Source: Ruminiclostridium cellobioparum subsp. termitidis CT1112
GTDB lineage: Bacteria; Bacillota; Clostridia; Acetivibrionales; DSM-1351
DNA: 64,000 bases
Assembly (NCBI RefSeq): GCF_000350485.1
Contig: NZ_AORV01000026.1
Coordinates: 1-64,000, forward strand
Reading direction: 5' to 3'
Positions within the stretch are counted from its first letter, which is position 1. Every line of letters begins with the position of its first letter. Below, in pieces: positions 8,592 through 18,025 of the stretch. The translations under genes were made by a program, and so were the position numbers. The notes under the pieces were generated by a model. That model was not told where the DNA came from. It saw only the letters and a program-made list of their open reading frames with translations, and did not search any database.

Positions 8592-8751
8592 CAGTATTCT
8601 CCCCCAACTCCACCAGGCTTTTCATATGGTTTATACTATATTTGTTTTTAATTATATCATAATTACTCTTTGTTATCACACAAGCGGAACTTTTTTTGTA
8701 TTCCCATTCTTCCCGCACAAACCCATATATGGATTTCAGTTCTGTTCGATA

Positions 8752-9384
8752 TCACACTTTGAATACCGGAAGCAATATCTCGTCAACCAATAATTCCAGC
8801 CGTTTTGTGTCCACCACCTCACGGAGTAAATTTTCCATACGGATCAAATCAAAAGGCAAAAGAAGTGTCATATCATCCACCTCTTTTAATTTGTCACCGC
8901 GCGCTTTGGCCAACCTTAACACTTTTTTCATAACCAGAATGTTTTTTTCCATCGCTCCTGCTTTTATATCAGCTATCTTTTTTCCTGTTTCGCCTGATTT
9001 TATACCAGCCATCTTTTCGCTGTTTTGACTCATCTCAAACAGGAAGGCATTCATAACTTCGGTACCGACCCCGGTATAAAACCTCTGGTAGAGTGTAAGC
9101 AGCCGCAACAAGTCACTGCGCAGACTTCCGGTATCCTCTATCTTGTCAATAAGATCACCGTCCAGTGCAAGCGCGGATTTATACAACATAATCTCCCGGA
9201 TCAGGTCAAAGGTTGTAGTCCACCGCCGGTACAATACGGTTCTGCTGGTTTTGGCATTCTGTGCAATTTGCTTGAATGTAAGATTGGAGTAACCAACTTC
9301 CCTGATAATCCTGATGGTGGCATCATAAATATTGTCAATCAGTACGTCACCGCGCCTTCGCGTATTTTTATCCGGTTCTTTCAT
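8752..9384 (-). CDS. TetR/AcrR family repressor of the adjacent drug exporter
   Basis: This 210-aa protein has a TetR helix-turn-helix at about residues 15-62 (LTFKQIAQNAKTSRTVLYRRW) and a C-terminal ligand domain. AGGAGA precedes the ATG at 9384. It is divergent from the MFS exporter at 9522, a standard arrangement for a local repressor. The 137-nt shared region holds a strong promoter and two copies of TAAGATACAT, which are candidate binding sites. Confidence 0.9.
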   Translation of the reverse strand: MKEPDKNTRRRGDVLIDNIYDATIRIIREVGYSNLTFKQIAQNAKTSRTVLYRRWTTTFDLIREIMLYKSALALDGDLIDKIEDTGSLRSDLLRLLTLYQRFYTGVGTEVMNAFLFEMSQNSEKMAGIKSGETGKKIADIKAGAMEKNILVMKKVLRLAKARGDKLKEVDDMTLLLPFDLIRMENLLREVVDTKRLELLVDEILLPVFKV

Positions 9385-9437
9385 TTTTACTTATCTCCTG
9401 TTTACAAGACTTTTAATCATTATATCACAAAACTTAT

Positions 9438-9496
9438 TAAGATACATGTTGACTCTTATTTTTCGAGATAGTATAATAATACAAAATAAGATACAT
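9438..9496 (+). promoter_or_regulatory. Promoter of the MFS exporter flanked by repeated TAAGATACAT boxes
   Basis: TTGACT (9449-9454) and TATAAT (9472-9477) are separated by 17 nt, which is a near-consensus sigma-A promoter. TAAGATACAT occurs at 9438-9447 and again at 9487-9496, on either side of the promoter, 49 nt apart. They are candidate operator half-sites for the divergent TetR protein (inference). Confidence 0.65.
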
Positions 9497-9521
9497 TATG
9501 TACTGTAAAGGGGATGTTTAT

Positions 9522-10940
9522 TTGAAAGATGTCGATTTGAAAAAAGAGAAACTTCCAAAGGGTATCATCGGTATTTCGCTGATTTTAGTACTGGGAGCAC
9601 TCCCTCCGATGCTGGATGCTACCATTGTAAATATTGCTGTCAATGATTTGACCAAACTGTTCTCGGTCACCTTTGCCTTCATGCAATGGGCTGTGACCGG
9701 ATATTCCCTGGCTCTGGGCATTGCTGTCCCGTTCTCGGGATGGCTGATCCAGAAATTTAACGGCAAGAAAATATTTATGGGTGCACTGGGGCTCTTCCTG
9801 CTCTCTTCGCTGCTTTCCGGTCTTGCATGGGATATACGGAGCCTGATTGCTTTTCGCGTCTTGCAGGGCTTTGCATCAGGGCTTTTGATTCCAACATTGA
9901 CCACCATGATCGTCCGGGCAGCGGGAGCGGAAAACCTTGGCCGCCTGATGTCCATTGTGGGAATCCCAATTGTTTTCGGCCCCATAGTGGGGCCGATTAT
10001 AGGCGGCCTGATTATGAAGCATCTGACCTGGCGCTGGCTGTTCTTTGTAAATCTCCCGGTGGGAATCATCGCACTGCTCCTGATGCAGTGGAAGCTTCCG
10101 GAATTTGAAGCTGCCGACACCGGTGCCAGGATGGATTGGCCTGGAATACTGCTTCTGGGACTGACCTCGGGAATGTTTATTTTCGGCGTTACCGAAATCA
10201 AGGGGGCAGACCACAGTATTGCCGGAGTTCTGTTCATTTTAACCGGTGCCCTCTCGTTGGCAGCCTACGTTCTTTACGCCTTGAGGACAAAGGAGAAGGC
10301 ATTGATTCCCCTGAAACTGTTCCGGTCCAAAAATTTCAGCGCTTCATTTATTTCACTGTTTCTGGCGGGATTTGCCACCAACGGTCCAATGCTTCTCTTA
10401 CCCATGTTCTTCCAGAACGTGCGCGGCCTGGACAGCATCACATCGGCACTGTGGCTCATCCCTCAAGGGACGGGCATGCTGGCCACAAGATCCCTGGTGG
10501 GAAAGCTGACCGACAGGATAGGTGCACGTTTCGTAGTCCTGCCCTCAATAGCAGTCACAATTCTGGGCACCCTTCCCTTTGCTTTCTTTGACATGGGAAC
10601 CAGCCATTGGTTTATATGGCTTATCCTGCTTTTAAGGGGCATGGGCGTTGGCGGTGTGACCATTCCGGTTATGAGCGATTCCTATGTAGGGCTGGAGAAG
10701 GGGCAGATTGCACAGGCCAGCGTCGCCACGCGCATCATACAGAATATTGGCGCAGCTTTCGGTTCGGCTATTCTGGCAACTGTTGTAAGCAACTCCCTTA
10801 ACGGAAAAGCAGTTACAGCCGCCAATGTCTCCGGGGCCTATCATGCAGGGTTTATTACGAGTCTGCTCTTCATGATGACTGCTATTATACCGGCATTATT
10901 TCTAACCAATAAAATCAATACAGCAGATAAAACAAATTAA
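9522..10940 (+). CDS. MFS multidrug exporter, DHA2 (EmrB/QacA) family
   Basis: This 472-aa protein has about 14 membrane segments. Family motifs include LDATIVNIAVNDL in helix 1 (the Asp typical of DHA2 pumps) and WAVTGYSLALGIAVPFSGWL. A motif C-like stretch with repeated Gly-Pro (FGPIVGPIIGGL) lies in helix 5. It probably exports hydrophobic or cationic drugs using the proton gradient. The start is taken as TTG 9522, which has AAAGGGG 8 nt upstream; ATG 9498 would lie about 14 nt after the predicted transcription start with no ribosome site. It is divergent from a TetR gene that probably represses it. Confidence 0.88.
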   Translation: MKDVDLKKEKLPKGIIGISLILVLGALPPMLDATIVNIAVNDLTKLFSVTFAFMQWAVTGYSLALGIAVPFSGWLIQKFNGKKIFMGALGLFLLSSLLSGLAWDIRSLIAFRVLQGFASGLLIPTLTTMIVRAAGAENLGRLMSIVGIPIVFGPIVGPIIGGLIMKHLTWRWLFFVNLPVGIIALLLMQWKLPEFEAADTGARMDWPGILLLGLTSGMFIFGVTEIKGADHSIAGVLFILTGALSLAAYVLYALRTKEKALIPLKLFRSKNFSASFISLFLAGFATNGPMLLLPMFFQNVRGLDSITSALWLIPQGTGMLATRSLVGKLTDRIGARFVVLPSIAVTILGTLPFAFFDMGTSHWFIWLILLLRGMGVGGVTIPVMSDSYVGLEKGQIAQASVATRIIQNIGAAFGSAILATVVSNSLNGKAVTAANVSGAYHAGFITSLLFMMTAIIPALFLTNKINTADKTN

Positions 10941-11058
10941 ACAGACCATAATGACAGAAGTACCGGTTAATCAGTATTGATTTATATTTGCAAAGTTGGT
11001 AAGCTAATTGACACAAGGCGTCAAACTATATTTTATTCTTTACCATGAGAGGTGCAAT

Positions 11059-11988
11059 ATGAAACTCTGGCCCGACCAGAAGCCGTATTATTCTGTCAAT
11101 CATTATTATCAACAACTCTTCGGCCATAAAGCCTACAAAATCTCGTTGGATATTGGTTGTACCTGTCCTACCAGAGACGGCAGAAAGGGCATTGGCGGCT
11201 GCACCTTTTGTTCTGCAAAAGGTTCGGGCGATTTTGCCATCACAGGGCCAATGGATATGCGCAAAAAAATTGACTCGGCGATTGAACTGGTCTCGGCAAA
11301 AAGCGGTTCAAATGGCTATATTGCCTATTTGCAAGCCTTTTCCAACACTTATGGACCGGTGGACCGGCTGGTGCCTGTCTATGAAGAAATCCTGGCTGAT
11401 GAGAGAATTTTGGGCCTTGCCATCGGTACAAGGCCGGATTGTCTATCAGGCAGGATGATTAAGGAGCTTGGGCGTTTATCTGAAATCAAACCCCTATGGG
11501 TGGAACTCGGGCTTCAGACAATCCATCAAAAGACAGCAAAGCTTTTTAACCGGGGATATGATTTGTCCGTTTATGAAGATGCTGTTTTGAAATTAAATTC
11601 AGCTGATATTCCGGTGATTGTTCATCTGATTGTCGGACTCATGGATGAGACTTATGAGGATTTCATGGCAACCATAGACTATATGGCAGAACAGCCCATA
11701 AGCGGCATTAAGCTGGCCATGCTGCACATATTGGAAGACAGCCCTTTATATAAATACTATGAGAAAGAGCCCTTTCCCCTGCTGGATGAAGCAACTTATA
11801 TAAAATGGGTGGCAGAAGCCATCACCCGTCTGCCCCAGGAAATGGTTATTCACAGAGTGACCGGAGACGGCGATCACAAACACCTGATTGCACCTAAATG
11901 GAGCGGGCATAAGCGTCATGTGCTTAACGGGTTGTATCAATACATGGCCAGGCATGGCATGTATCAAGGACAGGCACTCGTGAGGTAA
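11059..11988 (+). CDS. Radical SAM protein of the YtqA/YhcC (TIGR01212) family
   Basis: This 309-aa enzyme has the family N-terminus PYYSVNHYYQQLFG and the iron-sulfur cysteines in the order CTCPTRDG...GGCTFCSAKG. The spacing between the first Cys and the CxxC is wider than the canonical CxxxCxxC, as is usual in this family. It then reads IAYLQAFSNTYGP and LAIGTRPDCL. Bacillus YtqA is, as I recall, linked to wobble-uridine tRNA modification (MnmL); that assignment is from memory and not visible in the sequence. ATG 11059 is chosen because GAGAGG lies just upstream; an in-frame start at 11008 adds a non-family extension. Confidence 0.85.
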   Translation: MKLWPDQKPYYSVNHYYQQLFGHKAYKISLDIGCTCPTRDGRKGIGGCTFCSAKGSGDFAITGPMDMRKKIDSAIELVSAKSGSNGYIAYLQAFSNTYGPVDRLVPVYEEILADERILGLAIGTRPDCLSGRMIKELGRLSEIKPLWVELGLQTIHQKTAKLFNRGYDLSVYEDAVLKLNSADIPVIVHLIVGLMDETYEDFMATIDYMAEQPISGIKLAMLHILEDSPLYKYYEKEPFPLLDEATYIKWVAEAITRLPQEMVIHRVTGDGDHKHLIAPKWSGHKRHVLNGLYQYMARHGMYQGQALVR

Positions 11989-12020
11989 TATCTCTCATTG
12001 TCAGAACCACTCAGCCCTCT

Positions 12021-12390
12021 TAATTTAAATTTTGCTTTAACTAACCTGTTGTGTCTAAATGAAATTTTGTTTTTGCTTTACAGTTAGCTCTATTTAGAAT
12101 CAACTGGTACGCGAGGACAACTTCATGAAATAAGATGCACAGTTAAAAACAATTGCTATAAATTGTCGACAAAATTAAAGTGGTTTTGCCGTCAAAGCAG
12201 CAGGACACTGCTTTGAGCTGCAAACCGAGACAGGATGTCGAGTTTGAGCGACGGCAAAAAAACTTTAAGTGAGGCGATACAATTTTTGTAATTGTTTTTT
12301 GGCATCCTTATTTCATGAAGTTAGTACGGAAGTTACCAGTTGATATAAAAAAGTTACATAATCTGAAAAGCACAACAAGTTAATTTAAGT
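12021..12390. mobile_element. MITE-like long imperfect palindrome
   Basis: About 370 nt without a gene form one nested inverted repeat. Outer arms are TTAACTAACCTGTTGTG (12037-12053) with CACAACAAGTTAA (12371-12383). Next are ATCAACTGGTA (12099-12109) with TACCAGTTGAT (12334-12344). Inner arms are AACTTCATGAAATAAGATGC (12119-12138) with its near-perfect complement at 12302-12322, and TTTTGCCGTC with GACGGCAAAA. Two small hairpins, including AAAGCAG/CTGCTTT, occupy the centre. No protein is encoded, which fits a non-autonomous transposon remnant or a large structured RNA. No clear target-site duplication was found. Confidence 0.6.
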
Positions 12391-12518
12391 AGAAAATTAT
12401 GAATAATATTGTGCTGGCCAATGCGATACTAATGTATGAAAATGTTTAATTCATGGGATGTGTCAGAATGTGCCGATATCTGTCGGCAGCATAGGCAACG
12501 GTCCCGGAAGGATTCCTT

Positions 12519-13343
12519 ATGAGAAGCAAAACAAGCATTTTATATATGGTATTTATATGCGCATTTCTGGCAGCGGGCTGTAGTTTACCAAAAAAGGACA
12601 TACCCCAAAAAGAATCTGTTGATACTGCACCTTTACCGTTTGAAAATAAAAATGAGATAACCTCAAAAAATGATTTTGCAGGCAAAGCTGAAGAATCTGA
12701 AGAAAAGAAAAAAAAGGAAGAAAAATATGACAATAAAATTGCGTATATCACAATTGACGATGGTCCCTCTACCAATAATACCGTAGCAATTTTAGACATA
12801 CTCAAAAAAGCTGAAATCAAAGCAACTTTTTTTGTACTTCCCAAAAGCCACATGGATGATATTTATGCACGCATAGTCAACGAAGGCCATGTGCTCGGAA
12901 ATCATTCCTACTCCCATTCCAGGCATATATATGCTTCTGCGGATGACTTTGAGAAAGATGTATTAAAAGCAAAAGCCTTTATATATAAAAAGCTCAACTA
13001 TACAACAACGGTGTTCAGGTTCCCCGGGGGAACCCTGGGAAGAAAAAAGAGCATTATTCAAAAAAGAGCCGATATCCTGGAGAAAAACGGGTACCGGTAT
13101 TTTGACTGGGATGTATCTGTTGCGGATACCGATCCCAGCTTGAAAAATTACGGAGATGAAAAGTTTATAGTAAACCTTATGACAGGAAATGTACTCCATA
13201 ATACCCGCGGAAAAAAGCAGCTCATCGTACTGATGCATGACGATTCTACAAAAATATACACAGTAAAGGCACTGCCCTCTATTATTGAAGGATTGAAAAA
13301 GCAGGGCTATACCTTTGATGTTTTAACAAATTACAAAAAGTAA
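12519..13343 (+). CDS. Lipoprotein polysaccharide deacetylase (NodB/CE4, peptidoglycan deacetylase-like)
   Basis: This 274-aa protein has a lipoprotein signal with lipobox LAAGC (Cys at about residue 21), a charged linker rich in Glu/Lys (about 60-75), and a NodB domain (about 78-270). Motifs are ITIDDGPST, GNHSYSHSRH (metal His), FRFPGGTLGR and VLMHDDS. The catalytic Asp and His ligands are present. It probably N-deacetylates cell-wall glycans at the outer membrane face. GGAAGGA precedes the ATG. It lies alone between the palindromic element and an amino-acid transporter. Confidence 0.88.
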   Translation: MRSKTSILYMVFICAFLAAGCSLPKKDIPQKESVDTAPLPFENKNEITSKNDFAGKAEESEEKKKKEEKYDNKIAYITIDDGPSTNNTVAILDILKKAEIKATFFVLPKSHMDDIYARIVNEGHVLGNHSYSHSRHIYASADDFEKDVLKAKAFIYKKLNYTTTVFRFPGGTLGRKKSIIQKRADILEKNGYRYFDWDVSVADTDPSLKNYGDEKFIVNLMTGNVLHNTRGKKQLIVLMHDDSTKIYTVKALPSIIEGLKKQGYTFDVLTNYKK

Positions 13344-13429
13344 TACCTTTATATGTCTACATGTCTTTTATCTGCATGCCGGATTTCATGATCCTTTGAA
13401 ATGTGGTACTCCTCAATCATCATCTTTAT

Positions 13430-13452
13430 AAGTACCCCTCAATCGGTACTTT
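13430..13452 (+). terminator. Possible terminator after the deacetylase gene
   Basis: AAGTACC pairs with GGTACTT around an 8-nt loop and is followed by a short T run. It lies 87 nt past the stop. The stem is only 7 bp, so this is tentative. Confidence 0.35.
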
Positions 13453-13572
13453 TCAATTGCATCCTTCAATTTTACTTCTGAAGCATACAGCCGCATACTC
13501 AACTGCAATCCTTTCCAGTCCATAGACATTATTCCGGTGGCTTATACTGGCATGTCTGAATTTTTTAATTTG

Positions 13573-13601
13573 TTGACAGCTTAAGTGAAATATAGTAATA
13601 T
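13573..13601 (+). promoter_or_regulatory. Sigma-A-type promoter of the amino-acid ABC operon
   Basis: TTGACA (13573-13578) and TAATAT (13596-13601) are separated by 17 nt. It lies 99 nt upstream of the first permease gene. The rest of the gap from 13344 shows no other reading frame. Confidence 0.65.
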
Positions 13602-13699
13602 ATCAAAGTAATCATATAAGAATAGTATGATTTATATGTTATATAAAGTACTGCCAGGGCCATATCCGGATTTTGATATAGTGAAAGGAGCATATTATT

Positions 13700-14359
13700 T
13701 TGGATTTTGATTTTATTGCAGAATACACACCTATGTATGTTACTGCAGCCGCACTTACGCTGAGGATTGCATTCTGGGGAATCATTTTCTCTCTGGTGAC
13801 AGGACTTATCTGCAGTTTGATTCAATATTATAAAATACCTGCTTTGAAACAGCTTATATCAGGCTATATTGAATTATCCCGGAATACGCCTTTACTGGTC
13901 CAGCTGTTCTTCCTATACTTTGGCCTTCCCAAGCTGGGTATAATTATCAGTTCCGAGGGTTGTGCAATACTTGGCCTTTCCTTTCTCGGCGGCAGTTATA
14001 TGGCCGAGGCTTTCAGGAGCGGATTGGAATCCGTGGAGAAGGGGCAGGTGGAGGCAGGACTCAGCATTGGCCTGAAGCGCAGTCAAATAATCAGATATAT
14101 TGTTTTGCCCCAGGCTATCTCAGTTTCAGTGCCCGCCTTTTGCGCAAACATTATTTTCCTCATAAAGGAAACCTCTGTTTTCAGCGTGGTGGCACTTGCA
14201 GATCTGATGTATGTTGCAAAGGATTTAATAGGGTTGTACTACAAAACCGATGAAGCACTGCTCATGCTGGTTTTATCCTATTTTGTCATCCTTCTGCCGG
14301 TTTCAGTTATAGCGTCATTACTGGAGAGGAGGCTGCGCTATGCAGGATTTGGGAATTAG
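13700..14359 (+). CDS. Polar amino-acid ABC transporter permease 1 (HisM/GltJ type)
   Basis: This 219-aa inner-membrane protein has the binding-protein-dependent transport motif E-A-x-x-x-G near the middle (MAEAFRSGLESVEKGQVEAG). Typical family segments are ELSRNTPLLVQLFF and FLIKETSVFSVV. The TTG start at 13700 has AAAGGAG 9-10 nt upstream and gives the expected N-terminus. It overlaps the second permease gene by 20 nt. Together with genes up to 16906 it forms an importer whose binding protein resembles aspartate/glutamate receptors. Confidence 0.88.
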   Translation: MDFDFIAEYTPMYVTAAALTLRIAFWGIIFSLVTGLICSLIQYYKIPALKQLISGYIELSRNTPLLVQLFFLYFGLPKLGIIISSEGCAILGLSFLGGSYMAEAFRSGLESVEKGQVEAGLSIGLKRSQIIRYIVLPQAISVSVPAFCANIIFLIKETSVFSVVALADLMYVAKDLIGLYYKTDEALLMLVLSYFVILLPVSVIASLLERRLRYAGFGN

Positions 14360-15017
14360 AGTACTTTTTGAAGGAAGCAATTTATTACGCCTGCTGGGCG
14401 GCTTGTGGATTACTGTAAAAATAGCTCTTATCTCTGTGGCCATTTCCTTTGTATTGGGAATTTTTCTTGGTATAATAATGACCTTTAAAAACCCTGTGAC
14501 AAAAGCGATAACAAGGCTCTATCTGGAATTTGTCCGGATCATGCCCCAGCTTGTGCTGCTTTTCCTGGTTTATTTCGGTTTGACCAGAGCTTTTAACATC
14601 AATCTTTCGGGACAATTGTCGGCCATAATTGTTTTTGTTGTATGGGGAACCGCTGAAATGGGAGACCTGGTAAGGAGTGCCCTTATTTCCATATCAAAAC
14701 ACCAGTATGAGAGCGGAACGGCTCTGGGGCTGACCAATCTGCAGGTATACAGGTATATAATTATTCCCCAGACAGTGCGGAGGCTGCTCCCTTTGTCAAT
14801 AAACCTGATGACACGCATGGTCAAGACCACTTCCCTGATTGTTCTCATCGGTGTTGTAGAGGTTCTGAAGGTAGGTCAGCAAATCATCGAGGCCAACCGT
14901 TATACTGCACCCTCGGGTGCACTGTGGATTTACGGAACTATTTTCCTTCTTTATTTTATTGTTTGCTTCCCCATTTCACGTTTGGCCGGACGGCTGGAAA
15001 AACGCTGGATGAATTGA
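14340..15017 (+). CDS. Polar amino-acid ABC transporter permease 2
   Basis: This 225-aa protein is the partner membrane subunit. It shows LEFVRIMPQLVLLFLVYFG and the coupling loop ALISISKHQYESGTALG, then IPQTVRRLLPLSINLMTRMVKTTSL (key part KTTSL), all typical of the HisMQ family. The ATG at 14340 lies inside the end of permease 1, which suggests translational coupling. The next 227 nt hold the second copy of the structured repeat rather than a simple spacer, separating both permeases from the ATPase gene. Confidence 0.88.
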   Translation: MQDLGIRVLFEGSNLLRLLGGLWITVKIALISVAISFVLGIFLGIIMTFKNPVTKAITRLYLEFVRIMPQLVLLFLVYFGLTRAFNINLSGQLSAIIVFVVWGTAEMGDLVRSALISISKHQYESGTALGLTNLQVYRYIIIPQTVRRLLPLSINLMTRMVKTTSLIVLIGVVEVLKVGQQIIEANRYTAPSGALWIYGTIFLLYFIVCFPISRLAGRLEKRWMN

Positions 15018-15025
15018 AGTCTTAT

Positions 15026-15244
15026 ATGGAGGTTAGCTTGAAAGACTTCAATTGCGTTTGTCTTCCAAGCTAACCTGTGAATTTATGGCCGTGCGAAATA
15101 TTCAAAGTATTTATCAATACTTTGAAAGCGCACATGGCCAATTAACCTCCTTTATTCGCCACATTGCGATAAAGGATAATTACTTGCATAACATTTTGTG
15201 GCCGCAATGCGGCTCAAAGCCATAGTATGGCTTAGGAGGTTAAT
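15026..15244 (+). repeat. Structured repeat leader, copy 2 (inside the amino-acid ABC operon)
   Basis: This copy matches 5-208 closely through the first three hairpins. Hairpin 1 is better paired here: AGGTTAGCTTG with CAAGCTAACCT, where copy 1 has a C-A mismatch. The hairpin 2 loop is TATC instead of TTAGC, so differences fall in loops or improve pairing. ATTAACCTCC (15141-15150) is the perfect complement of GGAGGTTAAT (15235-15244), the ribosome site of the ATPase gene. The 3' part differs, with two extra hairpins (GCCGC/GCGGC and AAGCCATA/TATGGCTT). Confidence 0.78.
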
Positions 15245-15988
15245 ATGGCACAGACACAAAAAGTGCTGGAAATCCGGCATTTAAAAAAACAATATGGAAA
15301 TGATGCGGTTTTGAAGGATATCTCTCTTGATATTCACCAGGGTGAGGTTGTGGTGATAATAGGTCCCTCGGGCTGCGGAAAAAGCACTCTCCTCAGATGC
15401 ATCAACGGACTTGAGCCCATTCAGGCAGGAGATATACTGCTGGACGGGAAGGCCATCACCGACGGTAAGACTCAATGGAGCCAGATACGCCAGAAAATAG
15501 GCATGGTATTTCAAAACTACGATCTGTTTCCCCACATGACCGTATTGGATAATGTACTGCTTGGCCCTTTAAAAGTGCAGGGCCGTAATAAGCTGGAAGC
15601 TGCCGTTGCTGCAAAAAAGCTGCTGGAACGTGTGGGCCTCCAGGATAAAATTAATTCCTATCCCCGCCAGTTGTCGGGCGGCCAGAAGCAAAGAGTAGCT
15701 ATCGTACGGGCCCTGATGATGGAACCCGAAATGATGCTGTTTGATGAAATCACTGCCGCGCTGGACCCTGAAATGGTGCGCGAAGTGCTGGATGTAGTTC
15801 TGGAATTGGCAAAGGGCGGAATGACCATGATTATTGTTACCCATGAAATGCAATTTGCAAGAGCAATTGCAAACCGCATTGTATTTATTGACAGCGGTGA
15901 GATAGTGGAGACCGGAAATCCGGAAGAGTTTTTTACTCAGCCAGAAACTGAGCGTGCGCGCAAGTTTTTGAATATATTTAATTACTGA
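15245..15988 (+). CDS. Polar amino-acid ABC transporter ATP-binding protein (GlnQ type)
   Basis: This 247-aa ATPase has Walker A GPSGCGKST (about residues 37-45), Q-loop FQNYDLFPHMTVLDN, signature LSGGQKQRVAI, Walker B MMLFDEIT and H-loop VTHEM. The usual Walker B ending DEPT is DEIT here; the catalytic Glu is retained. ATG 15245 follows the SD of the structured leader with the spacer TTAAT. The leader may set its expression apart from the permeases. Confidence 0.92.
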   Translation: MAQTQKVLEIRHLKKQYGNDAVLKDISLDIHQGEVVVIIGPSGCGKSTLLRCINGLEPIQAGDILLDGKAITDGKTQWSQIRQKIGMVFQNYDLFPHMTVLDNVLLGPLKVQGRNKLEAAVAAKKLLERVGLQDKINSYPRQLSGGQKQRVAIVRALMMEPEMMLFDEITAALDPEMVREVLDVVLELAKGGMTMIIVTHEMQFARAIANRIVFIDSGEIVETGNPEEFFTQPETERARKFLNIFNY

Positions 15989-16006
15989 CAGAAAGAGGGA
16001 TTTATT

Positions 16007-16906
16007 ATGAAAAAATTAAAAAGAATTTTATCATCAGCTCTAGTGCTGATTCTTGCAATTACACTTTTTGCAGGCTGCGGAGCCGCCGGCTCTTCAAGTG
16101 CCGATTCATCGGCCGCAAAGACTTCTTCAGCAGGCAATACGGCTGCCGGCACCGCCAGATCACTGGAAGATATAAAATCGAGCGGTAAAGTCATCATCGG
16201 TGTATTCAGTGATAAGGCTCCATTTGGTTATGTAGATGAAAAAGGAGCGTACCAGGGTTATGACGTTTATTTTGCAAACCGTATAGGTAAAGACCTGGGA
16301 GTAGACGTGGAATTTGTGTCGGTTGAACCTGCCAGCCGTGTAGAGTATTTGAAAACCGGCAAAGTAGATATTATTCTTGCAAATTTTACAGTTAATGAAG
16401 AGAGAGCTCAATCGGTAGATTTTGCACTTCCATATATGAAGGTGGCACTTGGAGTTGTCAGCCCCGATAAGTCACTGATCACTGATGTAGCCCAGCTTAA
16501 TGGCAAAACTCTGATCGTTGCCAAAGGAACCACTGCCGAAACCTATTTTACCAAAAATCATCCGGAAGTAAAATTGCTTAAGTTTGATCAATATACCGAA
16601 ACCTATAATGCACTTTTGGATGGACGAGGAGATGCTTTTTCAACAGACAATACCGAAGTTCTTGCATGGGCTTTGCAGAATAAAGGCTTTAAAGTTGGAA
16701 TAGAAAGTCTCGGATCTCTTGATACCATTGCTCCGGCTGTTCAAAAGGGCAATACCGGGCTGCTGAACTGGCTCAATGATGAGATTAAAACCTTAGGTAA
16801 GGAAAACTTTTTCCACAAGAATTTTGAAGAGACACTTGCCCCTGTTTACGGAGATGCAGTTGACCCCGACAGTCTTGTGGTTGAAAGCGGCGTTGTAGAG
16901 AAATAA
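16007..16906 (+). CDS. Amino-acid ABC transporter substrate-binding lipoprotein (PEB1/aspartate-glutamate-like)
   Basis: This 299-aa lipoprotein has a signal peptide with Cys in LFAGCG (about residue 24), an Ala/Ser-rich linker and a periplasmic-binding fold of family 3. Stretches such as GVFSDKAPFGYVDEKG, VDIILANFT, MKVALGV and GTTAETYF closely resemble, from memory, the Campylobacter PEB1 aspartate/glutamate receptor, so dicarboxylic amino acids are the likely ligand. It is the last gene of the operon, 18 nt after the ATPase, and is followed by a strong terminator. Confidence 0.87.
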   Translation: MKKLKRILSSALVLILAITLFAGCGAAGSSSADSSAAKTSSAGNTAAGTARSLEDIKSSGKVIIGVFSDKAPFGYVDEKGAYQGYDVYFANRIGKDLGVDVEFVSVEPASRVEYLKTGKVDIILANFTVNEERAQSVDFALPYMKVALGVVSPDKSLITDVAQLNGKTLIVAKGTTAETYFTKNHPEVKLLKFDQYTETYNALLDGRGDAFSTDNTEVLAWALQNKGFKVGIESLGSLDTIAPAVQKGNTGLLNWLNDEIKTLGKENFFHKNFEETLAPVYGDAVDPDSLVVESGVVEK

Positions 16907-16959
16907 TTTTCTGTCGCAATTGTAAAATAAAATAATTAATAAGACCGAAAAGTTAACGC

Positions 16960-16992
16960 AAAAGGCTCCTGTTTACAAGCAGGAGCCTTTTT
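16960..16992 (+). terminator. Terminator of the amino-acid ABC operon
   Basis: AAAAGGCTCCTG (16960-16971) pairs with CAGGAGCCTTTT (16980-16991) around an 8-nt loop, ending in a T run. It could also stop the convergent collagen-like gene. Confidence 0.85.
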
Positions 16993-18025
16993 GCGCACTC
17001 TTCAGGTCAGAGCGTCCAGTTAATCCATATTATCGCTGCCAATACCTGTTTACCTTTGATCACTGATTGTAGCAACGCTATTGCTGTTTACCAATTCAGT
17101 CAGCGGGTCGTAAGGAGCCCCGGTAGGTGTGCCGACCAGCAATGCAATATCAACTGCATTTTCCGGATTCCCCCAGGAATTGCCTGAAATAACGAAAATC
17201 GCCCTGTCAACTACAAATCCACGTGTATTGTAAACAATATTATTGATAATGTGACCTGTGGAATTTGGATTCAAATATGCAGGCTGCCTGAGAGAGTAAA
17301 AAATGTTTTCTTCCACAATCAAATTTGTTACATTCGATTGCGTTAAAAAGCCCCGGTTTACTACCCAATCGGTAGATGGCCCTGCTTGAGGCGGTCCAAA
17401 AATCACATTATCAACAAGCTTATGATTTGCTCCGGCAAGTTGAATGAATTCAACAGCATACGGAGCATTACTGGTAATGGTTAATCCGTCGATTGTAACA
17501 CCGCTTCCGGTAACAAGAAAGGCTATTACAGCTGCTTGCAGCACAATCATGGTGCTCGGGTATCCCATTAATGTCACACCTGCTTTATTGACTGCCACTG
17601 TAGAAGTAATATTATAAGTTCCTCCCAGTATGTGGACAGTTCCTGTAGGAGAAACAGCTGCCAAACCTTGCTGTATCGTTCCGAAAGGATTCGCATGTGT
17701 ACCGTTTCCATCCACCGCACCGGCTTGAACATATACCTCAAATGGGTTAGGTTCTATTGTGCCTGTCGGTCCCGCAGGTCCGGTTGGTCCTATTGGTCCC
17801 GTTGGTCCTGTCGGACCTGCCGGGCCGGTGACTCCTGTGGCTCCCGTCGGGCCGGTTGGACCGGTTGCTCCGGTAACTCCTGCACCTGTCGGTCCTGCCG
17901 GACCTGTGGCTCCTGTGGCCCCCGTCGGGCCGGTTGGACCGGTTGCTCCGGTAACTCCTGCACCTGTCGGACCTGCCGGTCCGGTTGCTCCTGTTGCCCC
18001 CGTCGGACCAGTTGGGCCTGTCGGG

